This document shows, in pieces, positions 34,307-45,331 of a stretch of DNA of 64,000 nt. Under the pieces are notes generated by a model. That model worked only from the letters and a program-made list of their open reading frames with translations, made no database searches and was not told the DNA's origin. Position 1 is the stretch's first letter. Each line of letters begins with the position of its first letter. The stretch comes from Sphaerosporella brunnea (lineage: Eukaryota > Ascomycota > Pezizomycetes > Pezizales > Pyronemataceae): assembly GCA_008704415.1 (NCBI GenBank), contig VXIS01000057.1:1-64000 (forward strand), written 5' to 3'. The position numbers were made by a program, and so were the translations under genes.

Positions 34307-35881
34307 TTAATCAAGCTCCCCAGTCTTGAGTGTCCATAGCTCCTTCATGACCGCCTCATTCCTGGTCCTGACCGCATTGTGATACAGCACATTGGTGTCG
34401 AAGCTGCGGGCATTATTGATCATAGCCACCGTAGCCCTACTAAGTTCCCAAGCGACATACATATCGTCGATGTAGTTCGCGGCATATACGGGCACTTGAT
34501 TCCGCTTCAACTGTTCGAGGTCATAGAGTGGTGGCCAGGCCGTGTCTTTGGCTAGAAGCTCGGCCACCGACTTGAATTTGGAGAGCTCATGATAGTTGCT
34601 GAACATGTGAGGGTATATCATTTCACCAGTGAAAAAGACAGGGTCTTCGGAGGATGAAATATCAGCGGGAAGAAGCCGGGAGGCGGACCAGTTAGAAGCT
34701 TCTCTGCGCGAGGTTAGTATTGAATTACGGATTGGAACGGTGTTGCAAGAGGAAAGACCCTTGACAGTAGATGGCTTCGTGGAGAAGGGCATAAATAGGG
34801 TTTCCGTCAAACGATTGCTGCGATTCAATGGTTTGCTTGGTTTTGAGGGTGAGGGTGTCGTAGAGCTCCAAGTCGTTGACCATTTTCTGAACGATGCCTG
34901 GATACAGTTAGCACTCTAGCCCTACTATGGCCCGAGTGGTAGGAGAGCAGACGGTGTACGGTGTCGATCCCACCATGACCACCGAAGGCCAGTCCCAGAT
35001 CCAAGAAGCGCTGTCTGGTCAACTTCCCCCCACTGGGGAGCGTAACGTTGTTACGGTCGAGATAGGCCACAATCTGCTGCACAACCTGCACGTCTTGCGG
35101 ATATTTCTTGTAGTACACCGCATTTCTCTCTCGCAACTTCTCGTAGGTCCGTTCGTAGACCGCATCCGGGTTGTTGATGAGTGGAGGCATGCCTCCTGTG
35201 GTGAATACCTCCTTTAATCCCTCAGGACTGTTTCGAAGGTTAGTAACGTCCACTGAAGAGCTAGAGGCCACAAACTAGAAGCTGAGATAAGTGACTGCAC
35301 AGAACCCGCCAAAGCTCTGTCCATGAACAGTCCACTTGCGGTCTTCCTCCTTCTCTTTGTCTCCAATTAGAGTCTTCCGGATAGCCTCGCAGTCGCGGAC
35401 TACCCAATGAAATTAGCCACACCCTCCAGTTCGGGGGCAGCAGGACATCTACCAATATTATCCGCCCTCATCAGCTTAAGGTATGCAGCCTGCTGCTCAA
35501 CCGAGCGCCGCTTCGTCAACGTATCCGCATCGACGGATGTGCTCAATCCCGTCCCTCGCTGGTCGATATACAGCATCTGCATCCCCTTTCCGAAAAAGAA
35601 CTCGGTGAGAGGGTACGCTTTTGGCGGGCCACACTCGAAGCCGGGGCCACCTTGAAGGTACAGACCTGCCTCCATCGATCAGCCAAACAACCGCGGCCAT
35701 CTTCAGATACGCTAGGCGGGTACGGACAGATCGGCAGCTTGCTCCCGCTCTCTCCATCGTCGTTGTTCTTGTTCGGCACAGCGCTGCGCGCAAACACCCG
35801 GATCGTCTCACCGTCGGGTCGCGAATAATCCAACGGGACCTGGAACCAGCGATCGATAATTTTCATGCCACCTGAACTCAT
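34307..35881 (-). CDS. Proline iminopeptidase-like serine peptidase (S33, alpha/beta hydrolase)
   Basis: Six exons (35,881-35,728; 35,665-35,453; 35,399-35,276; 35,227-34,953; 34,897-34,759; 34,703-34,307) join in frame to 433 residues. The family removes N-terminal proline from peptides in the cytosol. Visible motifs are the oxyanion loop LYLQGGPG (residues 53-60), MQMLYIDQRGTGLS, and the nucleophile elbow VHGQSFGG with Ser151. The family region LSFYPEGLKEVFTTGGMPPL and an extended helical cap also fit. The C-terminus contains VPVYAANYIDDMYV, which would carry the acid residue. All introns are 48-62 bp with GT..AG ends, and each restores the family alignment across the join. No neighbouring gene suggests a pathway. 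The 3' spacer to 34,300 holds nothing else. Confidence 0.88.
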
Positions 35882-35884
35882 CCA

Positions 35885-37770
35885 ATCTCAGCCCCAAAAA
35901 TCAAAAAGACAGGGGTCCAAATAATAAAACACTAAAGCACAAACCAACAAGGCGGTAGGATTCCTCCTTGACGGGTTCCGCGGCCGGGACAACCACCACC
36001 GACGACGACGCAGAACTGCATTTTGTAGACATGTCGGAGACCGTTACTGTTGCAAACAACCACCGCGGCCGCCGTGGTAGATGATGACGATGATGAAGAA
36101 GAAGACGAAGGGGTTGTAATTGTCTGTAGACGCGGCGCAGCACAGTCATTTGAAAGGAAACTCGCGACGGCGCGCGCCGAACGAACGCGGGTTTAGTCGA
36201 TGCGGGGTGCGGGGTGCGCCACGGAGAACCCCGTAAATACAACCTCAACGTCAGGACATCATTGGTCACTCGTAGTTTGCCGGTGATCCATTCATTCATT
36301 CATTCCCCGCGCTGCTGAACAGCTGGCGGCCTTTTTTAATCTATCCATCAACTATTTCAAGCCGCACCACGTATCTTCACTTCCTGAAGAATTTTTTTTT
36401 CCTCTCCCTCTTGTCCGTCGTCTGATGGACCAGTGAGGTGCGTACGATCTTGGATACATATATCCGCTGCAGTTACCCCAGCATCCATCTCAATTCAGGG
36501 CCCGGGGACCGGTTCCAGCTTCCAATCACAGCTCATCATCACTACAATCCAAGATTTCCATCACGAAGTGACCAACGCATCGGTCTCAATGATGCAATGT
36601 GCGTGCGCAGCATGCATGCTTGCTACCCGATGGGACCAGGACCAGAACGTTCAAACACTAGAATAGATTGCAAAAAGGCGTTTCGCCCGGCGACACTTCC
36701 CCACAACGCTGACTGGCAATATATTCTTCGCCTCCCGAAATGGGCCGTTTGAACGGCGTGGCCGTCTGCAGCTTACGGCTGGCTACCAACTCACACAGTC
36801 CATCGAGCTGGCCCTCCCCATCCCCACGAAAGAGAGAAGAAAAAAATTTAGTGTCTGCCTAACTACTATATATCCTCCAAAAAACAACAACACCCACTAT
36901 ATCGACTTCGTATACATCTGCAACCGGTACATCCATCTCAACTTTGCAAACCGATCGCTATTTTTTTTTGTGCGGAGACACATCCCGCGGCCGTTTGGAT
37001 TAGTTTTTTTTTTTATCTTACAATGCCGGTGCTGATGCTGATGCTGTATTGGATAAATTCTCTACCCGACGTCGCGTTTGAAATCGCCAGCTGGGAATGA
37101 CCAGAAACGGCCACCTAGGAAGAGGGGGGGGGGCAATATAAAACCCGTCCCCCCCCCGTTGCACCTACCTAGCTGCACTTCGGATCTGGAACCAAAACAC
37201 GCCCAGCAACCCCAAAAACCCTTGCTTGACTCCAAGCAAGCACGGCCAGCCTATCAGTAACCACCGCCCACTACTACCATGCCTATCCCGCGCTCCACTT
37301 CGCCGATGCCGCCGCCGCCGCCGCCTCCCTCGCCCGTGGGCTAGTCAGGGGGGGACCATAAGATCGGTAGTTGAATGCCCTAGGCTTCTTCCGGCGAACT
37401 TGACTTTTGCTCTGACTGTGAACTCCAGGCTGGATGGATGGGCATGCATCACTTCGCTGGTGGATGGAATTGACAGGTTTCGGCTGCTTGGTTTTTTTCT
37501 TTTTTGTGTGTGTTGGGGGAAGGGAAGAAAGGGAAGGGAGTTGATTGGTGATGATAATGGTGGAGATGACGGGGCTGGTAAATTATTGGAACACAATCAG
37601 CTGCAGTAGATAGACGATGATGATGATGATGGACCGCTTGAAGCATATGTGTGCAACCCAATCCCCGCTGATAACGCTATTTCAAACGCCCCCAAGCCCC
37701 CCAAATTCTAGAACGCCGCGGCTAAGGTGTATAGTATATAGTAAAGAAAAGAAAGAAGAAAAGAACTCCC
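35885..37770. other. Intergenic, 1.9 kb without a recognised gene
   Basis: Spacer between REV1 (3' end) and the peptidase promoter. It contains trinucleotide-rich patches (GATGATGATGAAGAAGAAG near 36,080; GCCGCCGCC near 37,310), T-runs near 36,962 and 37,004, and G/C-runs near 37,125-37,155. ORFs here are compositional. Confidence 0.55.
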
Positions 37771-37776
37771 CGCTCT

Positions 37777-40700
37777 CTAGAACTGCACATTAGGTACCCC
37801 CTTCACCCAGGCCGCCTCCCTCACGGCCTCCACAATCCCATGACACACCCAACCCCACCCTTCCTTCTCGCCGCACAGCGCCAGAAAGTACCTCACCACG
37901 ACGGCCGCCTTGTCCAGCCGCCCCTCATCCAGCACAACCGAGCGCAAAAACCCGCACAGCATCTCATAATCCCCTTCTTCCACCTTATTTTCAGCATCCA
38001 TAGCGCACACCCACGTGCGGATGGCCTTGCGAACCAAGGCCAGGTCGGTGCTGGCCACCTCTCCCCCGGCAGACAGGCAAAGCACCGGGCGGCGCCTGTT
38101 CACCTGCAGTATGACAGCGTTTTCAAGTCTTTCCCGCTCCCGCTGTTTGGTGGCCTTGAGTGCGGAGTCCTTTTGTAAGTATAAATTTCTGGCCGCTACC
38201 GCGTCCGAAATAATGGTGGCTCGCTCACACTGGTCGTAAAACTGGAAGATCTCTGGGTCAATGCCCCCACCACCCGTCTCCTGGGGTGCGAACAACCATG
38301 AGGAGACTTCATTGCCATGTCTATCATATACTATAGGATATTTCGGCTTGAGGGGGGGTTTGACTGCGGACTTGTCCTTGACCTTTCCGAACATCGAGGG
38401 AATGGGTGTTGTGTCGAAGGCGGGCCTAGAGACATCACGATTTGATGGGGATTTCGGGAAAGGTTGCTGCTGCTCTGGCTTCGAAGGGCTGCGGCTAAAT
38501 GGCGTACGCTTCTTGGGAGAGAAAGAGGTCTCCCTTGCCAGCGCGTGCTGCTCTTCGGCAGCCTTCTCTCTCTCGTGCTCCGCCCTGATGTCTTCCCGTA
38601 CGCTCTGGCTAAACGAGTTCCATGTTTCCATATCCCATTGAGAATTCGGCGGCGCCTCCAGCTCGATCCCAGGTCGGACCATCCGCTCCTTCTCGGCCTC
38701 CTTTCTCGCGTCCTGCTGTTTGCGTACCAGCTCCTGAATGTGAGCGGGGAGAAAAGGCAGGCATGAATCGTCGATTTGGGACGGCGACGGGATTTCGAAT
38801 TGCGTGGACAAAATTCCAGGACCGACAGAAAGCTGAGGTGGATGGGGGCGAGAAGGTGCCTTTGCAGGCTCGATAGGAGTTGCCATTTGAATAGGGGGTG
38901 GATCTTTGTCCTTGATCGAGGGAAGGGGCAGTTTTCCAGACTCAGTAGGAGAGCGATAAAGAGGAATTGCCTTCGATTCGATTGTGGGGGCCAGCTGCTT
39001 GTTAGCTTTCTTTGAGAAAGCATCAAAAAGCGTCATCGGTTTCGGCTTGACATACGCTGATACCTTGACCGCCGCTGCCGGCTTCAATTCAGGTTGCTGT
39101 TGCGGCTGCGGCATCGGCCGTGTTTTGGCTTGGGTCTCCACGGCCTTCGCAAACTTCAACTGCTGTTGGCCGTCGTCTTCGTCTTCGAGCCCCTTCATGC
39201 CAATCCCAAAGCCCCTGATGTCGCCTGGCGAGACTCGGAAACCTTTGAGCAACTCGACGCATTTCCTGACAATAAGAATGGCATCGTTGGTTGGAGCCCC
39301 AAAGCTGAACGTTTTGTTCATCTCCTCAACTTTGCCGCATCCCAAAAACTTCTCTGTCTCGTATGGCACTCCCTGAGCCCGCTTTGCCACTTTGAAGTTA
39401 AGGACACGACCTTTTACCTTTTCACCCTTCATCTTCTCCACGACAGCCTGGGAGAGACGATGAAGGAATTCCTCGGCTTGGCCCATTTCAGTAAACCGTA
39501 CGCCCCAGTTCACCGAGATTGAGATACTCTCCCTTAAAGTTTTTGCGGCTCCGACTTGGGTATGATCGATGCCGTTGCATAGCTCGTACACCCTCTCTCC
39601 TGTTTTTACACCGAGGGTCTGTCGTAGCCGCTCCCTAGGGATCTTTCGGACTTCCAAAACAGAATCCGTACCAAACTTCTCTATGATTCTGTTGGATGTA
39701 TGTTTACCAATTCCAGGGAATGCTGAAACATTTAGTTCATCAAGAACGCTCCGAATCTCCGACCTCGGGATCATCAATTGCCCAGCCGGCTTTGCCTTTC
39801 TCAAAGCAAGTCGTGCCATAACAACGTTCATTCCGATACCAACAGAGACCTCACACCCAGTTCTCTTGCGGCATTCATTACGAACAGTTGTTGCCAATTT
39901 CATGGCTGCGGCTTCTTCCTGGCCTTGGTCCGAATAATAATCGTTGCAAACAAGGTTCGAGATGTCCACCAACACCTCATCCACGGAAACAGCCTGCAGG
40001 CGTTCGCCGCCGAGAGCTAGGACGACGCTGTAGAACGCTTCACTTGCCTCCTCGTACTTGTCGAAATCATAACCGAGAGCGACGATGTCCGGACAAAGCC
40101 TCTTTGCGCTTGCCATCCACATGCCGTTCTTAACGCCAAACTTCCTGGCAGCATAGTTGCATGAGGCGATCTCGGAGGTTGCACTGTTCTCTGTCCTACC
40201 GTGACAGATAGCAACAGGTTTGTTTTTGAGGTCTGGAAGATCTCGTGTCGAGACTGCCGCAAAAAAACAGTCGAAATCGACATGCATTATATATCGCGTC
40301 GCTCTCGCCTTTGGTGGCGAAATTTGTGATGCTTTTTGTGCCCTCTCTTGCATTCTGGACCGAAGCTCCGCTTTCCAAGTGGAAAGATGATGTAGACGAG
40401 ATTCTTTAAAGAATTTAGGTAAGAAATCCGGGTTGAGAACCGAGGCAGCGTAGACCTTTGGATCCGAAAGAAATATTTCGTTGAACTCCTCAGGAGTTTG
40501 CGCGTTTTCTTTGGTTAACCGCGGTGCCACCGTAGAGGGGGATGCTATGCGTGGCCGGGGGGACTCCTCTCGCAAGTTAACATCAGGGTCCGGAAGCTTC
40601 GGCTTTTTGATAGTAGTAAATGGAGCGGTAATTGAAGCTGAGCGTTTCAGGGAAGGCGCCTTAGGCATCTTGTCTGGAGGTGACGACGTCGGTGTACTGT

Positions 40701-43146
40701 ACCCTTCAGGCAGATCGAGATCACTCAATAGATCGAGACTAGAATAACTGTCTGGTATTTCTGTGGCTCGATGGATGATGATAGGCCTAACTGCCTCGTT
40801 TGAGGATGGCTCGGGAAGGGAAACTTCTTCCTCTTCCTCTTTTTCATGACCCACCGGTTCGCCGGTATCCATGGCATCATCTTCAACTTCCTGGAGCAGT
40901 GTGGGCTTTGAAGGCACCTCTGTCTGCGATGAAGAAATACTTTCTTCATCCTCATCTTCCTCTGCGACTACCGGTAACTGGTGAGATGGCGGGCGCCGAG
41001 AGGGTGGTCGCTTCGCTACCTTTGGCGGTTCATCATCATCTGAGAGAACTACTGATGAGAAACTTGACGGCATGTTGCTGAAGCCTCTTGGGAGGGAAGG
41101 CTTCTTTATTTCAACTTGCGGTTCTTCTGGCCGAAGCAATGGAAGATGTTCATCTGCTAAATTATCCTCCGTTTCTGAGAGATAAACTGAAGAGAAACTT
41201 GACGGCATGTCACTGAAGCCCCAAGGCAGCAAGGAAGGCTTCTTCGGAACTTGGGCTTGCGGGTAAGGTGCTGCGTCATCGTCTGAGAGATTGACAGATG
41301 AGAAGCTTTCCATCTGGGTGAAGCCCCTGGGTAGCTTAACCTCTGTCGGTCGCTGAGAGCCTGAAATAGATGTCTCCTCAACCAAGAGCTCGGGTTGGTG
41401 TGATGGAAGGGGCTTTGGAAGTTCTTCCGATTCATCGTCCGAGAGATCAACTGAAGAAAAGCTTTCTGGCATAAAGCTGAATCCTCTTGGTAACTTATCC
41501 CCATCGTTCTGCGGCTTTTCGACGGCTTCTTGCTGTGCGGTAACCTCCTGTGCGTTATCATCTACTGAGACGTTAGCCCATGAAATGTTTTCCAAGATAG
41601 AACCCGGAAAATTACCAATGCCACCTATCTGCGCTGAAGAAAAGAGAGTACGCTTCTTCGCTGGCCGTAGTTCCTCTAGCTGGCACGATGGAGGAGCCGT
41701 GTCTTCTTCCGTCGGTGTGAGATTGACCGATGAGAAACTGTCTTGCGATGGGGTTGGGGTCTTTTGCCTGGAGTTTCTGCGAGCCTTTGGAGTTCTCTTC
41801 TGGGAACGTCGCTGCGAGACCTTTGGAGTTTTCGTTGCAGCATATTGCGCAACCATTTCGTCCACATAATCATCTCCGAGGTCTTCCCGTAATGCACCTT
41901 CCCACTCCCAAGTGGCCTTTTCGTCAGGATAGCCCTTCCATTTTATCAGATATTTAATCTTGCCACGCATGTTTCTTGGCTTCCTGTTGGCAGGATGCCT
42001 CTTTTCTCCTATCACAGCCTCTGCTTCGTATGCGTCAATGCCATTGATCTTCCCGGTAGGTGGGGGCGGTTCATTTGAGGTCTTCTCTTCAACGACCTGT
42101 GGCTCGACGGCATTATCATCAAACTCAGACTCTGACTCAGGGGGTATATCGTCCGTTGCCACTTGGTCAGCCATGACTGGAATCTCGGCGGGAACCTCAG
42201 GAATCGAAACGAGTTGAACGACATCATCCTCATCCTCATCCTCATCCTCATCCTGGTCCTCATATGAGTGTCCCCACCTGTCCCATCCCCATTCTGGTTT
42301 TGGGTTGGAGACATACCGTCTCTCTGGCTGGTGGCAGGGCGGTGCTATCTGCCCATCTGGACCTCTTACCCACGGAGTACCATCCATGTCTTCATAGTAG
42401 TCGTCGTCATCTTCCTCCTCCTTCGGAGGTGGCTGTGCACATGGCGGCGCATCATCCTCTTCAACTTCCTCGGGTGGCGGTCTCTTCGGTGTAGTAGGCT
42501 TGCCCCATGATAAGTTGCCCTGGGACTCATCCAGCGCCATGTCTCCTTCCTCATCCGATTCCGGGATTTCGCAATCGGACGGCAATTGGCTATCAAATTC
42601 TCTTAATCGCGCAAATTTCAGGGCCTCCTTCACTACTTGGTCGCTGGCGATATCCTTATAGCTATTCACCGCCAGTTTTGGTTTCTGTACACTTGCATCA
42701 AATCCCAGAGTAGCCTGCGCCTCCCCCTCTCCTCCAATTCTGTATCTCGACCACTCCAAGATCTTGCCAGCCTCAACACAATCGATAATCCACTTCGGCT
42801 CGACGATTCGCAGTCTCCTATATTCCTCGCGCTTCTTAGGTGGTATCGCGGTCGCAACCACGATCGTCAAACCGTGCTCCTTGAATTCTTTCCACACCCC
42901 ACCATGCTTGACGACCATTGACCGCAACACATTGGAATTCGGGTTGGTGTACCCAAGCGCCGCGATGGTGTAGCCTTTGAAAATCATCGGCGACGGTGTT
43001 GTCTGTTGCGCCCGGTACGCGGCATCTTGATTTTGTAGCTTGACGCGCTTGCGCCGCTTGTAATCGCGGATGCCGCCGAATTCGGAGGCAGTGTATTCTT
43101 CCCCCGCTTCTTGGGATAAGGAAGAGCGGCGACGATGCGACTCCAT
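37777..43146 (-). CDS. REV1: Rev1 translesion DNA polymerase with an internal chromodomain
   Basis: One uninterrupted frame of 1,789 residues. In order: BRCT domain (about 53-140, FKGYTIAALGYTNPN to VEPKWIIDCVEAGKIL), acidic linker, a canonical chromodomain (about 372-440, YEAEAVIGEK..KYLIKWKGYPDEKATWEWEGALRED), a 350-residue acidic stretch with repeated SFSSV-x-LSDDD motifs, then the Y-family catalytic core. The core has N-digit text SRLHHLSTWK (about 917-925), metal ligands Asp957 in MHVDFDCFF and Asp1056/Glu1057 in SVDEVLVD, and FPGIGKHT thumb text near 1,143. The C-terminal part has a ubiquitin-binding-like LPFLPAHIQELV motif and the Rev1 C-terminal domain. Rev1 inserts dCMP opposite damage and scaffolds polymerase zeta. 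At roughly 1,100-1,250 residues, known Rev1 proteins are shorter; the extra length is the chromodomain and acidic region. The start at 43,146 gives a typical basic N-terminus. Confidence 0.93.
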   Translation of the reverse strand: MESHRRRSSLSQEAGEEYTASEFGGIRDYKRRKRVKLQNQDAAYRAQQTTPSPMIFKGYTIAALGYTNPNSNVLRSMVVKHGGVWKEFKEHGLTIVVATAIPPKKREEYRRLRIVEPKWIIDCVEAGKILEWSRYRIGGEGEAQATLGFDASVQKPKLAVNSYKDIASDQVVKEALKFARLREFDSQLPSDCEIPESDEEGDMALDESQGNLSWGKPTTPKRPPPEEVEEDDAPPCAQPPPKEEEDDDDYYEDMDGTPWVRGPDGQIAPPCHQPERRYVSNPKPEWGWDRWGHSYEDQDEDEDEDEDDVVQLVSIPEVPAEIPVMADQVATDDIPPESESEFDDNAVEPQVVEEKTSNEPPPPTGKINGIDAYEAEAVIGEKRHPANRKPRNMRGKIKYLIKWKGYPDEKATWEWEGALREDLGDDYVDEMVAQYAATKTPKVSQRRSQKRTPKARRNSRQKTPTPSQDSFSSVNLTPTEEDTAPPSCQLEELRPAKKRTLFSSAQIGGIGNFPGSILENISWANVSVDDNAQEVTAQQEAVEKPQNDGDKLPRGFSFMPESFSSVDLSDDESEELPKPLPSHQPELLVEETSISGSQRPTEVKLPRGFTQMESFSSVNLSDDDAAPYPQAQVPKKPSLLPWGFSDMPSSFSSVYLSETEDNLADEHLPLLRPEEPQVEIKKPSLPRGFSNMPSSFSSVVLSDDDEPPKVAKRPPSRRPPSHQLPVVAEEDEDEESISSSQTEVPSKPTLLQEVEDDAMDTGEPVGHEKEEEEEVSLPEPSSNEAVRPIIIHRATEIPDSYSSLDLLSDLDLPEGYSTPTSSPPDKMPKAPSLKRSASITAPFTTIKKPKLPDPDVNLREESPRPRIASPSTVAPRLTKENAQTPEEFNEIFLSDPKVYAASVLNPDFLPKFFKESRLHHLSTWKAELRSRMQERAQKASQISPPKARATRYIMHVDFDCFFAAVSTRDLPDLKNKPVAICHGRTENSATSEIASCNYAARKFGVKNGMWMASAKRLCPDIVALGYDFDKYEEASEAFYSVVLALGGERLQAVSVDEVLVDISNLVCNDYYSDQGQEEAAAMKLATTVRNECRKRTGCEVSVGIGMNVVMARLALRKAKPAGQLMIPRSEIRSVLDELNVSAFPGIGKHTSNRIIEKFGTDSVLEVRKIPRERLRQTLGVKTGERVYELCNGIDHTQVGAAKTLRESISISVNWGVRFTEMGQAEEFLHRLSQAVVEKMKGEKVKGRVLNFKVAKRAQGVPYETEKFLGCGKVEEMNKTFSFGAPTNDAILIVRKCVELLKGFRVSPGDIRGFGIGMKGLEDEDDGQQQLKFAKAVETQAKTRPMPQPQQQPELKPAAAVKVSAYVKPKPMTLFDAFSKKANKQLAPTIESKAIPLYRSPTESGKLPLPSIKDKDPPPIQMATPIEPAKAPSRPHPPQLSVGPGILSTQFEIPSPSQIDDSCLPFLPAHIQELVRKQQDARKEAEKERMVRPGIELEAPPNSQWDMETWNSFSQSVREDIRAEHEREKAAEEQHALARETSFSPKKRTPFSRSPSKPEQQQPFPKSPSNRDVSRPAFDTTPIPSMFGKVKDKSAVKPPLKPKYPIVYDRHGNEVSSWLFAPQETGGGGIDPEIFQFYDQCERATIISDAVAARNLYLQKDSALKATKQRERERLENAVILQVNRRRPVLCLSAGGEVASTDLALVRKAIRTWVCAMDAENKVEEGDYEMLCGFLRSVVLDEGRLDKAAVVVRYFLALCGEKEGWGWVCHGIVEAVREAAWVKGVPNVQF

Positions 43147-43149
43147 ACA

Positions 43150-43840
43150 AGGATCTGTAATGGCGTGGGCGTGCGAGTAGGGTTGTCTCGATTGGCCGGT
43201 GATCGTTACTGGTCGAGGGGCGGCGGTGTGGTGGTTTGAAGGTTAGCTGGGGAGACGCGACGGGGAAGCGGGTTAAGATGCGAAGCCGCGACTATCACGT
43301 GCACCTGCACGTGGTAGATCATATATTATCACCCAACCAATCTCTAACCAACCGAACTTTGCATGGAAACAGATCTCGCAGTATGGGGAGCCCCAACAGA
43401 CGGGTAAGGCCGTGGGGACGGGATACCAGGTTTCCTTATGTCCGTCATAGGCCTTTGGCCTCACTCCGATTCGCAAGATAGGAGGCACTCGGGCTAACGC
43501 TCGTATGATTCAAAACAAAACAAAACAAAACAAAACAAAACAAAACAAAACAGATCTCGCATCAAATTCCAAATCTTGGGCGAGTACTTGGAATTCTCCC
43601 TCCCATTCAGTTACTGCTTAATTTGTATGTATATACATCCCAAAATATTTAATCGTGAAATATGGACATCTAAAAAACAACCCTGCATCTCTCATCACAT
43701 TGTCGGCATTCAATATCGTAAGAAAACCTCTCTCTCTCTCTCTCCGAATATCAAAACACCCTACACCTATCCATAGATGGAAGAAAATACAAAACACCGA
43801 AAGAGACCAAGCAAAATGAGAACCAAAAACAGGCTGATAT
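43150..43840. other. Spacer between REV1 promoter and the MARVEL gene
   Basis: No gene supported. It contains the AAAAC pentanucleotide repeat and a TCTC run near 43,730. Confidence 0.55.
43511..43552 (+). repeat. (AAAAC)n microsatellite, about 8 units
   Basis: Perfect CAAAA repeats over about 42 bp in the spacer upstream of REV1. Confidence 0.95.
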
Positions 43841-44506
43841 TTAAGCTTCATGATTGCTGGTACTAGAGTAGTACCGGTCATGCCCGTGTCCATGCCCGTG
43901 TCTATGCCCTTCTTCTACCTCCACCATCTCCCTGGTGGCTGCGCGTTCGTAGTGCTCCTCGGTGCTGAGCATGGCAAGGCACACACTCAACAATGTGGTG
44001 AAGAAGAACAAGATGATCATTAGAATTACGCAGGCATCGAGCAGTTTGACAAGCGCGCTTGAGCGCCGGTGACGATCGGATTGGTGGTTGACGAGGCGGA
44101 TGTAGATCAGCCAGTTGCGCAGCGGGTTCAACTTGTCATCGGCATGGAAGTTGTTGGCCAGCAGCACGGCGGAGGTGATGAAGCCGCTCAGGATCGCGAA
44201 GTCGAAGAAGGCAGCCAGGATCTGCAGCGTGTAGGGGAGGCAGCAGATGGCGATGAGCGAGAAGAACGAGACCGCTAATGCTATGCAGCTCTGCGCGCGG
44301 TCAGCCGCGGGGCTGTTTGTTTAGGTGCAGAGAGAGCGTACGAATAGCATTGGAACCACGACTTCTTGCGGATTTAGAAAGTGGAATTGATTGAACTGAT
44401 GCAGCATGTATCCGCACACGCCGATCAGAATCAGCGCGAACACATTCTGGAATAATCGTAGAATCCATGTCGTGATCTTGATGATGCTTTTGGCGAGGAA
44501 GGCCAT
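43841..44506 (-). CDS. MARVEL-domain four-helix membrane protein
   Basis: Two exons (44,506-44,342; 44,290-43,841; intron 51 bp) give 204 residues with four hydrophobic segments at about 12-33, 56-75, 82-101 and 136-158. The last is followed by a His/Gly-rich tail (HRHGHGHGHD) encoded by a short tandem repeat at 43,877-43,908. The N-terminus IKITTWILRLFQNVFALILIGVCGYM and LAVSFFSLIAI are typical of fungal MARVEL proteins, which sit in the plasma membrane or eisosome-like domains and organise membrane; the exact role here is unknown. The ATG at 44,506 is chosen because upstream residues are Pro/Arg-rich and not family-like. Confidence 0.72.
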
Positions 44507-44509
44507 TGC

Positions 44510-45330
44510 GACGGTTGTCGTGTTGTGCTGCGTGCCAGCGCTGGGCGGAGGGTGGGATGTGCGCCTGCGCAGTTGCTTGCTGCTGATAGGGCGTGCAGGG
44601 AGCGCAGCGGCAGGCGGCGGGGTGGGTTGAGTGCGGGTTTGTTGTATCAAGGTAGGGTCTGTGCAGAGAAGGAGAAGGGCTAGAAAAGGAAACAAAACAG
44701 ACTCGGACGCGCCGCAAAGGCTGGTCCCGCATGGCAGGGACATGGACTATGTGCGCACTCTTCTCTATGCATTTTTGCGCGGTGGCTGGGGGCGTTATTA
44801 TTGAGATGATTTGTTTGGATGAGTTGAGCAGTGTTGACAGGGGTTGTGTGCTAGCAATCGTCCCCCTCCCTTTCGCCTGTCTCGCAGCGTCGGAACCGTG
44901 ATGTTCCGTGTTTCCCGATCTCGGGTTATCAATGCTTCTTCATACATCTCGTGGGTCGTTCATGATACTCCGAGGCAGTTCCGAGTGCCGAGTGGTGACG
45001 TGCCGATTGGTCGCCGCCAAGATTCGGCTGTTGCAGCCGTAAATAGAGCACTCACCAGCCACTCTATTTATGCATTACTTCACAGTAGTCTCTAAGCATT
45101 ATGGTGGGATATCTTTTGCGAGAAGATAACTTAGCCATCACGACTGCAAGACGGCATCACAAAGGGGAAAATAGAAGAAAAAAGCCTGCAGAGAAGCCCA
45201 AGATACATTCGGTTCAGCATGGCCCAGCATAATTGGAACCACAGCAGTATGTAGTACGCACAAAGGTATCATATTCCAGCTTTTTTCCCATAAAGATCCG
45301 AAGACTAGAAATCACGCAAAAAACAACCTT
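44510..45330. other. Spacer between the MARVEL gene and MCM4
   Basis: Promoter side of the MARVEL gene and 3' side of MCM4. No further gene recognised. Confidence 0.55.
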
Positions 45331-45331
45331 A

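Noticed and set aside
34307..35881. Peptidase as a pseudogene
   Set aside because: The apparent frame breaks are all explained by five GT..AG introns of 48-62 bp that restore family motifs.
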